Shown here: one piece after another, positions 12,112 to 22,884 of the stretch | Layout of the letters: the number at the start of each line of letters is the position of its first letter | Numbering within the stretch: the stretch's first letter is position 1 | NCBI GenBank assembly: GCA_951799425.1 | Contig: OX637393.1 | Span: 27,319,244-27,383,243 of the forward strand | Source of the DNA: Ilex aquifolium | Lineage: Eukaryota > Streptophyta > Magnoliopsida > Aquifoliales > Aquifoliaceae | Length of the DNA stretch: 64,000 nt | Direction: 5' to 3' | Notes under the pieces: generated by a model | Databases searched by the model: none | Told to the model about the DNA's origin: nothing | What the model saw: the letters and a program-made list of their open reading frames with translations, nothing else | Program-made: the position numbers and the translations under genes

Positions 12112-12711
12112 ACCAAGTGCAGGTGATGAAGCTTTAGTAATTGTTTGGCAGTCCGAGGTCGATCCATAGGAAACTGATGACTTAACAGAATAAAGGAAGA
12201 ACAATTTTTCTTGAAAAGTTGGCATATTTAGAAACCAATTGTCAAAGTAAAAATTGGAATAGATAATATTTGGAAAAAACACTCTTTAGTTTTGAGGATC
12301 CAAATCAATTATATTTATCATATAATATATTTATTTAATTGTAGATTGCTCAGTTATTTCCCAATGTCAATGTAAATTATTTGGAAGTAATTTCTTTAAA
12401 AATGATTTATTTGATGGTCGAAAATAAGAATTAAAGATTTAGAGTAAATATTTATAGGGAATCTTAAGCATTGTTTATACCAAAAATTTATTATTATTGA
12501 TAAACAATCAATAAATTGATACAAAGTATCAAACTTTGCTAAAACTATTCAATCAATCAAATTAAATAAAGATCAAGAATTAAGATAAAATCAAATTGCA
12601 TAAATATAAATATCTGAATTAATATTTACAGATCCATCAAACCTTAACAAAAGAGTACAAGTGAACTACGCACAATTTATGGCTAAATTGCTCAAGAATA
12701 GTGATGAAAAT

Positions 12712-13448
12712 TGATGGTGTTTTTCTACCGAAGACAAACAGATGGCGTGGATGTGTGTGTGTGTGTGTGTGTGTGAACTATGAGTCTCTGAGCTCTAGGC
12801 TCGTGCTAGTTGCTTATATACGTTCAGGGAATTTTAGGAAAGGGAGATGCACACAATGAAATTATAGTGGTTCGCCTGCTTTGGAGCTCGGCTAGTCCAC
12901 TCTTCAATGGAGGCTTTGCTCCTATTTTCTTATTGATGACGTTGAGTACGTTACAGTGCAATATCAAGGGAATTAGGGTTCTTCGCGGCTCTATTGCCTA
13001 TATCCCCTTCAATGGGGGCCTACCCCCCCCTTTTTATAGCCTCTTGCTTACCTTTAACCCGGACTTATTTCCTATATTCATGGGATCATTCCACCTCTCG
13101 TCCTCCAATGGAGGAGTTACTTTCTTTTCATGGGACTGATCTTGTGGATCTTATCCCCAAATCTTCGCCTTCCATCCGTGGGATCCTCCTTAATTCTTGG
13201 AGAGGATCTCGGTTGGTTAGAGGCTTTGTGCCTTGAATTCAGGTTGGCTATTGCTTCAGAGGCGCTTGCCATTATCCAGCTGTCCCCTCATTATTTCCCA
13301 TATGATCTCGCCTGGGAGAGCTTTCCCTCTGGCTCTCCGAGCTTTTCGTACATCGTTTGACCTCCCGAGCTCTTCGTGTCTTTGTCTGAACTCCTGAGCT
13401 GAGCTCATGTCCTGGGCTCGAGCTTAGGGTTTATTTTAAGTATCATCA
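12712..13448 (-). repeat. Tat1 3' LTR (left copy)
   Basis: 737 bp, TGATGGTG to TATCATCA. It carries a (TG)n run at about 12752-12774 that is much shorter in the right copy and explains most of the length difference. Reading frames in this LTR are duplicated in the other copy only because the LTRs are duplicates. Confidence 0.93.
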
Positions 13449-13463
13449 GTTGCCCCCCAGCCC
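13449..13463 (-). promoter_or_regulatory. Tat1 polypurine tract
   Basis: Minus strand reads GGGCTGGGGGGCAAC immediately before the LTR start TGATG. This is the expected plus-strand primer position for reverse transcription. Confidence 0.75.
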
Positions 13464-14085
13464 TTGGCTTAGACGGGCTTGGGCAAGGGCTGAGCTGTTT
13501 TTAAACTCAGCTAGACCTGCACGTGGCTGGCCCTGTTTGCACGTGATTAATGCCTTTTGGCGGTTTAAAGCAATCATGGCTCTCCTCGATTCCCGCGCAT
13601 GTTTCAGCCCATGTTTTTAAGCCTTAAATGCACAAACGGCTATCTGAACCGTCTTCTTCCTCTGTTCGACTCCTTTTCCAGTGACTCCAGAATTTTGGCT
13701 TGAAGCTTTCTGATTCTTGCTCAAAACCGAGCCCCCTTGTGTTCGACTTAAGGATCCGTTGTGCTTCCTTCCCTCGATTTCGCTCTGGATATTTGTTCGC
13801 TTCTCTTTCCTAGCTAGGTACGTTTTCCTACTCCCTTAATCATCTTTTCTCGCTCTAGATCCCTCGAATTCGAGGTGGTTATTGCGCTTCTGGGCACATA
13901 GGTTCTTTTATTTCTGGTCCCGTGACTGTTGCTTGTCTCCTCTTCCTCATTTTGTGGATTAGAGCTCTATTGTGCGTATTCTTGCTGTTGGAAGCTATTG
14001 TGTTGACCCTAGGGTTATTATAGAGAGCTTGATTAGCGTTCCCCCTCTCTATCGTTCCTTTAATCTTCCTTTTTCCTGCCCAAAT

Positions 14086-16738
14086 ATGGATGCTTCTTCT
14101 AGAGCCACTCGTTCCTCTGCTCCTCTCTTAGAAAGTAGGTCTACCAAGGAGGAGACCGAATTAGGTGAGGTGGGAGATGAAATCGACAATTTCCTGGGTG
14201 TGGATGTTGTTGACTCCGAGGTTAACACCGAGGAGCCTCCCCAGTCGTCTTCTCTTATGCCCCCTAAGCCTGACAAAGGCAAGGGTAAAGTCAGTGGGGT
14301 AGGGATCTCATGTGGTATGTCATATTTAGGAGCTGCCCTAAAACATGCTGAGCTCGTGGGCCCTAGCAAAGTCGACCCTTCCTTTGTGAAGATCTTCGTC
14401 GCCCGCTACGGGTTTCCTGTTGGCGTTCAACCCTGGTGTCTAGACAGCTCCACCTTTTATGTTGCTAAAGTTCATAAGAGGGTTTACTTCTTTGAGGCCG
14501 CATTTGAGAATGACCTTCGTTTCCCTCTACACCCTTTTATCAAGAATGTTTTGCAGTATTTCAACGTTTGTCCTTCCCAACTTTCCCCCAATTTCTGGGG
14601 TGTTCTGGTGGGTCTCCTGGTCTTTTTTAAGGATCAAAACTTCGGGGTTCCCAGTATTTCCCTGCTCTTGGATTTCTTCAATGTCAAGGTGGCCTCTTCC
14701 GAGGGTTTCTTATATATCTCCAAACGGGCTAATGCTAGGCAGATCATCTCCCATATACCGTCCTCCCATAAACATTGGAAAGAACGTTTCTTCTTTGTTG
14801 GGGGCACCAACTGGGAGTACAACCTTGCTGACAGCTCGGACACCCTTGGTATTCCTAAGGCCTGGACTGTTCCAGAGAATTTGCGTGAGTCCTTGCTTGA
14901 GCTGATTGAGTTCTGTCTTGAGAGTTACAAGTTTCTTACCCTGCTCTGCTTGTGTTATGTTTAGGTACCAGACCTGAACTCAGTGCCGAGGATGAGGAGG
15001 TAAAGCTGAAATTGGTTAAGTGTGACCCACGAAGGTACCCCGAGCTCATCCAACCTTGGGTTTTAGTTGAGAGAGGATTTAGCCCTGCTGGGATAACGAT
15101 AGAAGCTCCGCCTCCCATTTCTGTTATTAGACCTGAAGAAGTAGGAGGTAAATTCTTTCCCCGATAAACTGAGCTATCTTTCCTCTTCCATATATATATA
15201 TATATATATATATGTAGCTGACTTGGCTAAGATCTTTCAGGGTCTTCCACAATGAGGTCCCCTTCCGAAGAACTTCAAGCCAAAGTCTAGCTGCTGAGAA
15301 AGAGTGGGAAAGGCAGCAAGCGCAAGACTCAAGTCGACCCTGTTAGCGGCCCCACTACCCGGGCTAAAGTCCCAAGGTTGGGGGTGCCCTCTTCAGCTTT
15401 GGCTACCAAAGAAGCTGCTCCTTCATCCAGCACTTCCCAGGCTGTGATGACCTCTCCCCTCTCAGAAGTTCTGCCCTCCTCTGTAGAAACTCACGTGGGG
15501 GGTCAAGCTTCTCCTTCCTCATCTGAGGTCAAGAAGGCGTTGGGCTTGATCCCTCGTCTCCAACCTAGCACTGCTGTTTACAGCCCTTCCGAGAAGCTTA
15601 TTGAGGCGCCTTTGATAGGACCTGGGGTCGAGAGAGGGAAGCACCCCAAAGTAGAGGGGGATGAGGATTCCTTCTTCGAGAATATGGAGCTTGCTGCAGG
15701 GGCTGTCTCTTCTATTCTCCCTGAGTCTGACATCGGGAAGGCTGCTTCCATGCACCTTGAAGAGTCCATTGCGTTAGCTCTTCAGGGGGCAGCTACTGTT
15801 AAGTTTTGGTGCTTTGCACGTCCATTTATCCTTACCTAATTGCTCCTATATAACTCACTTCTTTCTTTTCTTTTTGTTCTCAGATGGCTCTCCACGTGAA
15901 AGGTTTGCTGAGCAGGGTTCGGTCTTCTGAGCATTCTGTTAAGGCTTTGAAGGCGTATGAAATCAAGGTTTCAGAACTATCTTTTGAGAATGAGGACCTC
16001 AAAGCTCAGGTGAGGGGTTTTAACAAGTGGATGGAGAAGCAATCATCTGACCTCAAGGCTTCTTTAGCAGCCAAAGACAGACCTGAGGAGAGAGAGAAAA
16101 AGGCTCGAGATGAGCTGAGGATAGCTAGGGAGGAGCTGAAGCTCAAAACTGAGGCCTGGGCTAAAGCCAGCCAGGAGGCCTTTGATGCTCAAAGCTCCCT
16201 TAGTCACATAAGGGAAGAGTATAGCATCCTCAACGAGGCAAATGGTAAGCTTTGCGAGGGTCTCGAGGAGCAGAAAGACCTGGTCAAGTAGAGGGATGGC
16301 GAGATTGCTGAATTAACGGATGAAGCCACCACCTTGTGGGCCTCTGGATGGATCTCCTTTCAACGTAAGGCCTCCAAGACCTTTCCAGACCTGGACTTCA
16401 ATTTTCCTGTTCCAACTAAGGAGGAATTGGAAGAATCTAACTCTGAAGGTGAGGAAAATACCCCAGCACTTCCAGATAAAGCCTCAAACCAGGATGCGCC
16501 TGCTCCTTCAGCTATTCTACACTCTACTACCTTTTCTGCTGATCTCGTGATCGAAGCTCTTGCTCACGATTCGCTAGGAGGCATAGTGGAGGCTCCTGGG
16601 GCCAGTTCTCCTGAGAATTCTGCTATTTCGGCTTATGAGCCCTTGCCTGCTGAACTGCCGGGCTCTGCTCCTGCTATTCCGGCTCTCTTGGCTGACCCCC
16701 AAATCCCCCTTCAAAGACTTAGTATTTTTCCTTTGTAA
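14086..16738 (+). pseudogene. Tat1 antisense ORF (aORF), four exons, disabled
   Basis: On the strand opposite gag-pol, between IN and the 3' LTR, four coding blocks can be joined with consistent phase: 14086-14884, 14965-15147, 15218-15797 and 15884-16738. The inferred introns (80, 70 and 86 bp) start GT and end AG; the first donor is a consensus GTGAGT and the second intron carries a (TA)n run. The product would be about 800 residues: a Ser/Lys-rich N-terminus, a globular domain (PFIKNVLQYFNVCPSQLSPN, ISHIPSSHKHWKERFFFVGG) of the kind annotated as plant putative gypsy-type transposon protein, a KGSKRK basic patch, then a Glu/Lys-rich coiled coil and an acidic tail. Exon 3 has a one-base frameshift near 15250 and a TAG at about 15289; exon 4 has a TAG at 16289-16291. 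Antisense extra ORFs are established for Tat-lineage elements; their function is unknown. Confidence 0.72.
15190..15213 (+). repeat. (TA)n microsatellite in aORF intron 2
   Basis: About 12 TA dinucleotides just upstream of the inferred acceptor tatgtag. Confidence 0.85.
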
Positions 16739-17350
16739 TTCTAGATTCGTATTTCATGTACTTCTGACTTCATATTCTGCAATATGACTTTGCTTTGACA
16801 AGCGGTGTACTAAATTCTAACTTGAGGTAGGATTGTGTTTAAGATTCTGTTTTTGCTTTGCCTTCGCATGTTCTCCTCGCCCCCCTTCTCTAAGAGGCAT
16901 TTTCAGTTCTTCTTTAAAGAATAATAATTGAGTTTTTAGGCGCTATCTGAGTTGCTGCCACGCAAGGAAGAGCTTTCCCGGTTGTCGTAGCTTACTGTGA
17001 GCTCTGAGACTCCTAGGCTCTTTTCCGAATTTTGGGGGCTCATTGTGAGCTACGTGGCTCAGATTATGAACTTAGGTGCTCGTTGTGAGCTACAGGGCTC
17101 GTTTTATGAACTTAAGAACTCATTGTGAGCTACATGGCTCAAATTATGAACTTTGATGTTCATCGTGAGCTGCTGGGCTCATTTTATGAACTTAGATGTT
17201 CATCGTGAGCTGCTGGGCTCATTTTATGAACTTAGATGTTCATCGTGAGCTACATGGCTCAGATTATGAACTTTGATGTGTTGAATAGCTACCCATGAAT
17301 AAATCAAAAACTCGCCGCTTTATTGAAAATCTCTTCGTTACAAAGGAGAC
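16739..17350. other. Tat1 spacer between antisense gene and integrase
   Basis: It separates the convergent ends of the antisense gene and pol. The first ~300 bp show no feature; the rest contains the 40-bp minisatellite. Polyadenylation signals for both transcripts would be expected here, but none is clear. Confidence 0.6.
17042..17283. repeat. 40-bp minisatellite of Tat1 (six units)
   Basis: The motif gtgagctac/tgctgggctca...ttatgaactt recurs with exact 40-bp spacing, with unit starts at about 17044, 17084, 17124, 17164, 17204 and 17244. Units 4 and 5 are nearly identical. A degenerate copy may precede it near 16995. Confidence 0.92.
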
Positions 17351-18208
17351 TTACTGAAAAAATCTTTTAAGATGTTCTGCATTCCAAAAGTGAGGTAAGA
17401 CTTTTCCTTCCTCTGTTTGCAGTTCGTAATTTCCAAGTCTAATTACCCTTAATATGATATACGGTCCTTCCCAATTAGGTCCCAGCTTCCCATGAGTGGG
17501 GTCATTTCTTGCCGGCAGGAGCTTCTTGAGCACTAAATCTCCAGCCTTGAAGCTTTTGTGCCTGACCCTTCTGTCATAATACCTTGCTGTTTTCCTTTGG
17601 TAACTTCAGATACGATGTAGAGCTCTGTCTCTCTTTTCATCCAAGAGATCGAGGTTCAGTAGGAGAGATTCATCATTGTGCTCGGCGTCTGCAAACTCAA
17701 CCCTAGGTGATTGGAGCCCCACCTCGACAGGTGCCACCGCCTCGATTCCAAAAGCCAAGGCAAATGGGGTTTCCTGAGTTGCAGACCTGGCAGTGGTCCT
17801 GTAGGCCCACAACACTTCAAGGATATACTCCACCCACTTACATTTTAGGTCTTCCAGTTTGGTCTTCAGAGCTGTCTTTATGGTTCTGATGGTGACCTCT
17901 GCTTGTCCATTTGATTAGGGGTGTGCCGGAGCTGAGAAGTAGTTCTTTATCCCGAGCTCAGCGCAAAACCTCTTAAATTTTAGGTTGTCAAACTGTTTTC
18001 CATTATCAGATACGACTGCTTTAGGAACCCCAAATCTACAAACTATAGATTTCCAAACAAAGTTTTGCACCTTTTGTTCAGTGATAGTTGCCAAGGGTTC
18101 GACCTCCGCCCATTTGGTGAAATAATCTACCCCAATAATGGCAAACTTGCATTGTCCCACATCGGTGGGAAGGGGTCCGAGTATATCCAAACCCCACTGT
18201 TGGAAAGG
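17351..18208 (-). pseudogene. Tat1 integrase core and C-terminus
   Basis: The minus strand reads LDILGPLP (first catalytic Asp), VDYFTKWAEVEPL, then GVPKAVVSDNGKQFDN (second Asp), GIKNYFSAPAHP, and after a TAA at 17915-17917 continues in frame with NGQAEV (the catalytic Glu). It then runs through VEYILEVLWAYRTTARSATQ to the C-terminal beta-barrel region GKLGPNWEGPYIILRVI. A second in-frame TGA lies at 17606-17608. A TGA at 18209-18211 also separates it from the upstream zinc finger. No chromodomain is present, as expected for Tat elements. The residues are otherwise well conserved, so disablement looks recent. Confidence 0.88.
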
Positions 18209-19150
18209 TCATGGGCTTATCACCGAAGTCAATAGCTCGGGTGGACAATGGGAAATATTGGCATGCTCCTGGCAAGTCTTGCATTTCTTGACCAATTCAG
18301 TGGTGTCCTTGAGCATAGTGGGCCAATAATACCCTTGCCTCAGTGTTTTTCCTGCTAAGGCCCGAGCTCCGATGTGATTGCCGTAGATTCCCTCATGCAC
18401 TTCTCGAAGTATATAGTCGGCGTCTTCATTCCCCACACATTTAAGGAGTGGTGCTGAAAAACCTCGTTTGTACAGATTTCCCTGCAACAAAGAAAATCTA
18501 GCTGACCTGGCTTTCAGTTTGGCGGCCTCCTTTGGGTCGTTTGGCAAGGTTCCGTCCCGCAGGTATTCCATGATGGAGTCCATCCAGCTCGGCTGAGCTA
18601 CGATTGGGAGCACTTCCTCTTTCTCAAGGCTCACTGAAGGCTTTGGAAGGTGTTCCACCGGTATTAGCCTATCCAGGTCCTCTTGCGAGGCTGTTGCCAA
18701 CCTTGCCAACGCATCTGCTCGTGAATTTTCTGCCCTGGGAACGTGTCTGATCTTAGCCTGCACAAACTTCTTGATTAGTTCTTGCACATTTTTGAGGTAA
18801 AGGACCATTTTTTCGCTCTTTGCTACATAAGATTCCTCTATCTGCTTCACCACTAATTGAGAGTCACTACAGATCTCCAGCTGCTCTGCCTCTATGGAAC
18901 GAGCAAGATTGAGTCCAGCGATGACAGCTTCATATTCAGCCTCGTTATTTGAGGCCTTAAACCCAAACCTGAGGGCATATTCGGTATCTATTCCATCTGG
19001 AGAAGTCAGGATTAAACCTGCACCGCTTCCTTGAGCATTGGCAGCTCCATCCACTAAAAGCCTCCATGTGGGGAGGTCGGGTACTAACTCTGTGATCTCC
19101 ATTGGTGCTGCTGCTGTGAATTCTGCGATAAAATCTGCCAAAATTTGCCC
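18209..19150 (-). pseudogene. Tat1 archaeal-type RNase H and integrase zinc-binding domain
   Basis: A 310-codon frame begins ADFIAEFT and contains an RNase H fold with visible acidic residues D31 (LLVDGAAN), E69 (NNEAEYEA), D93 (CSDSQLV) and D143 (SRADALA). It follows the ordinary RNase H of the RT polyprotein, and this duplicated RNase H is diagnostic of the Tat lineage. After a linker come the HHCC-type integrase finger residues (HEGIYGNHIG...CKTCQEHAN, about residues 245-290). A one-base shift in a run of four Ts (19151-19154, plus strand) separates this frame from RT. The frame ends at a TGA where Trp is expected. Confidence 0.9.
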
Positions 19151-20703
19151 TTTTGATGGCAGTTCTTAGCTTATATCTGATATCAAACTCACTGAGCTCT
19201 ATGGCCCATTTAACCAACCTTCCAGAAGATTCCAGCTTATGTAGCACTTGCTTCATCGACTGATCTGTTGGAACCTCGATAGTATGAGCCTGGAAATAGG
19301 GCCTAAGTCTCCTAGCTGCTGTAACCAAAGCTAAAATTAGTTTCTCCATCTTTGGATATTTCTCCTCCGCCCCCCTCAGAGCTCTGCTGCAGTAGTAGAC
19401 TGGTTGCTGAGCTCTGTCTGGCTCCCTAACCAGCGCTGCGCTAGTTGAAAAATCTGAAACTGCTAGGTAGAGAATAATGACTTCTCCTTCTAAAGGGCTC
19501 ACCAAAATAGGAGGGGAACTCATATAATTTTTCAGGGCTTTGAATGCTTCTTCGCATTCGATATCCCACTGGAATGCCTTCTTCAAGATTTGAAAGAATG
19601 GTTGGCACTTATCGCTTAATCTGGAGACAAAACGGCTCAAGGCAGCTATTCTTCCTGTCAAGCGTTGTACCTCCCTTGTGTTGGATGGTGACTGCATATC
19701 TAACACCGCCTTAACCTTCTCTGGGTTAGCTTTAATTCCTCGGCTGCTAACTATAAAACCCAGAAACTTTCCTGCCGAGACCCCGAATGCACACTTCGCA
19801 GGGTTGAGCTTCATCTTGTACTCCTTTAGGATCTGGAATGATTCAGCTAGGTGCTCGATGTGGAGTTCTGCCTTCAGCGAATTTACTAGCATGTCGTCGA
19901 TGTAGACTTCCATGGATGCACCTATCTGCTTTTGGAACATCCTATTCACCAACCACTGGTAAGTGGCTTCGACATTTTTCAACCCAAAAGGCATGACTTG
20001 GTAGCAATATGTCCCTTGCTCAGTGACAAAAGAGGTCTTTTCTTGGTCGTTGGAGTCCATTCTGATCTGATTATAGCCTGAAAAGGCATCCATGAAGCTG
20101 AGGAGCTCGTGGCCGGCTGTGGCGTCCACTATGAGGTCAATCCGAGGTAGGGGGAATCTGTCCTTGGGACACGCGCGATTGAGATCAGTGAAGTCAATGC
20201 AGAGCCGCCACTTGCCATTGGTCTTCTTGACAAGAACCACATTGGCTAACCAGACGTGATAGTCTACTTCCCTGATTACCTTGGCGTGGAGGAGTTTGCT
20301 GACCTCCTCGTTGATTGCCTTTTGTCTTTCTGAGGCAAAACTCATTCTCTTATGTTTAACGGGCTTGCAAGTTGGGTTCACGCTTAGCTTGTGGGTAATA
20401 ACTGAGGGGTCAATACCTTCCATGTCTTCTTGCTTCCAAGCGAACACCTCGATGTTTTCTTTCAGAAAACGAATGAGAAGATCCTTAATTTCTCTGCTCA
20501 GCTTGGATCCGATGTAAACGAGGTGTTTTGGTTTTTCGTCAAGCTGAACAGGTTCCAGCTCTTCTGACGGCATTGGTCTCATTTCCAGCTCGTCCCTCAT
20601 GTCGAGCTCATCCACATGGATGCTCTCAACCTCTTTCTGCTTCATCGAAGCTGTGTAGCATTCCCTGGCTATACGCTGGTCTCCTCGGACTACTCCTACC
20701 CCA
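19151..20703 (-). pseudogene. Tat1 reverse transcriptase and first RNase H
   Basis: A 562-codon frame (20645-18957, the last part out of frame) carries WRLCIDFTDLNRACPKD, FMDAFSGYNQI (184-194, catalytic Asp), MPFGLKN (219-224) and YIDDMLVNS (248-256, intact catalytic Asp pair). The connection and Ty3-type RNase H follow (LYLAVSDFS, VYYCSRALRGAEEKYP, LRPYFQAHTIEV). All RT catalytic residues are present. The frame is lost downstream at the A-run near 19151-19154. The upstream junction with the protease frame is a one-base shift in a homopolymer at 20704-20709. Confidence 0.92.
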
Positions 20704-21251
20704 TTTTTTCGTAGGAAATTTTACCACTAGATGATAGGCAGAGGGGATGACCTTCATGGCATTAAGAGAAGGTCTTCCCAGTAGCATGTTGTATGCGGAA
20801 GGAGCATCCACCACCAGGAACTTCACCGTTGTGGTGGCTTGACACGAAGGGTCTCCCATGGTGAGCACAAGCTGGATGGATCCTAGTGGTAATACTCTCT
20901 CCCCGAAAAATCCCAACAGGTGAGCACTCACTGGCTCTAGCTTCTCCCTTCCTATGTCCATTTTATCAAAGGCAGAGGCAAAAATGATGTCTGCCGAGCT
21001 CCCGTTGTCAATTAGGACTCGATGAATTTTTCTGTTTGCCACTACAGCTCTTACTACCAGTGGATCATCGTGGGGATGCTGGCATCCTTCCAAGTCTGAG
21101 TCGGAGAAGGTTATAGTGGTGCTTATCCGGGGTGCCTTGGACACAGTGTGAACCTCCAATGCTTCTCCAGCTCTGATTCTCCGTAGGTGGGCCTTTCTAG
21201 TAGAGTTGGATTCCCCACCTCCTGCAAATCCTCCGGATATCACTCTGATTT
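20704..21251 (-). pseudogene. Tat1 aspartic protease
   Basis: The minus strand shows ISGGFAGGG at the entry to the domain, then VVRAVVANRKIHRVLIDNGSSADIIF with the catalytic D-[TS/N]-G motif as IDNGSSADI, and SAYNMLLGRPSLNAMKVIPS near the C-terminus. This is the Tat-type protease. It is separated from gag by a one-base loss in the C-run at 21252-21256 and from RT by a one-base gain in the T-run at 20704-20709 (plus-strand runs). Confidence 0.88.
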
Positions 21252-22804
21252 CCCCCAGGGCTGTTGATGCTTCGGAGGGGCTTGCTGTCGAGGTGGTGGA
21301 GGTGGAAGAGCTTGATTCTGATTGTCTGGAGCAACATAGCGGCGCAGATGCCCTCGTTGAATCAGGTATTCAATCTCCTTCTTCAATTGGATGCAATCGT
21401 CAGTGTGATGACCATGATCTCTGTGGAACTCGCAGTACTTGGTGGGATCCCTCTTTGCTGGGTCTGCCTTCATTCGAGGTGGCCACTTTAAGAACTTCTC
21501 ATTCTGTACCTCATATAAGATTTGGGACACCGTTGCAGTAGAGGAGTGAGCTGCCGAGGTGGATACCTTGGCTGCAGCTCTGGCTGCGGTGGGCCTAAAC
21601 GATCCCTGACGTTACCTCTCCTTTTTGGGGAGTGGTCTCTGTCTCTTCTTGGAGACCTATCACGTCCCCTTTCTCTTCTGGGACTTCGGTCCCTCTTTTT
21701 CTCTTCTTTCCCTTTATCTTTCTGCGTGGATGAGCTCCCCACCTTTGAGAGGAGGGCTTCCTCACCGTTTATGTACTTTTCTACCTTAGCCAACACCTCG
21801 GCCATGCTTGCCTGAGGGTTCTTAGATATGGAGAACATTAAGTCCTTGGATTGCACTCCCAATCCAGCTATGAAGGCAGTTATGACAAACTTCTCGTCTG
21901 GGACGTCTACTTTTAGTGACTCCGAGTTGAACCTTTGGACATAAGACCTCAGGTTCTCTTGGGGCCCCTGTTTCACATTCAGTAGGTGGTAGCTCGACTT
22001 TCTGTATAACCAAGCTCCTATAAAGTGAGATACAAAAGCTATGGAGAGCTCTTTAAAGGATGAGATCGAGGCTGGTGGGAGCCTGTGAAACCAGGCTAGG
22101 GCAGAGCCTTTTAACGTGATGGCAAAGGCTCTGCAACGTACAGGATCCTGGTATCCATGCAGCTCCATCTGGTTCTTGTAAGTGTTGAGATGATCTACGA
22201 GATCTTTCGTTCCGTCAAAGACCTCTATTTGTGGCATCCTGAACTTTGGTGGGAGAGGAAAGTGCAGCACTCCAGTGGTGAATGGGGACTCGGTCTGTTG
22301 TACTAGGGCGTCCATTGTAACCGGAGCCTTGCTCTTTACAGCCTCCTTCATGTGGCTGAGCTCTTGCTGGATGTCCTTGAAGCGTTGCTCCCAGTGCTGC
22401 TCTCTCTTGTCCTGCTAGTATGGGAAAAAATCGTCCCTCTCGCCCCCATCGTTCTGACTTTGCACTTCTTCGTTGTGGCCATTCCTAGGGGGTAGGTAGG
22501 GAATATGCCCCCTGGTCTGGCTGCTTTCTCCTCCTTCGTTGACCTCTCTAAGGGGGTCCAAGTGTCGTTGTTCCCTGTGAGGGGGATTATTCTGGCCTTC
22601 TTGGGCCGATCGTGCCTCCTGTGGGCGTTGTATGAGCTTCGATAGCTCTGCGTTTTCCCTTAGCAAACGTTGGTTGACGAGGCGAAGGGCCTCCATCTCG
22701 TTGTTAATAGAGGAATTAGTCTCTTGGACGTTCTCGGGTTGTCTGCCGTTGGTGGCTTCCTGCTGATCCTGCATTCGTGGTGGGTTTGTTTGGCTTCTGC
22801 TCAT
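21252..22804 (-). pseudogene. Tat1 gag
   Basis: The frame starts MSRSQTNPPRMQDQQ with a Gln/Asn/Glu-rich N-terminus containing a short coiled coil (residues about 35-60). It meets an in-frame TAG at 22415-22417 and continues through the capsid-like domain (PPKFRMPQIEVFDGTKDLVD, LKGSALAWFHRLPPASI, FNSESLKV). An Arg/Asp-rich tract RRERGRDRSPRRDRDHSPKR follows, then, after a one-base shift near 21541, the zinc-binding CEFHRDHGHHTDDC (21420-21465). This is the normal Tat Gag layout; Gag forms the cytoplasmic particle and binds element RNA. Confidence 0.9.
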
Positions 22805-22863
22805 GTTTTGAGTTGATACTATCAGTCACTGAGAGATCATCTTATTTGTAACAGGAACAGTCG

Positions 22864-22881
22864 TTCCCACAGACGGCGCCA
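22864..22881 (-). promoter_or_regulatory. Tat1 primer-binding site
   Basis: Minus strand TGGCGCCGTCTGTGGGAA, three bases inside the 5' LTR. The first nine bases match the complement of a plant tRNA-Asp 3' end (ACGGCGCCA); the rest does not, so the primer tRNA is uncertain. Confidence 0.6.
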
Positions 22882-22884
22882 AAC

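Noticed and set aside
12810..13360. ORFs of 76-109 codons in the Tat1 left LTR that recur at 23066-23523
   Set aside because: They recur because the LTRs are duplicates. Frames differ in start and length between the copies and show no domain.
14049..14369. 106-codon minus-strand ORF opposite aORF exon 1
   Set aside because: Shadow frame of the aORF; the plus-strand frame is much longer and joins other exons by consistent splicing.
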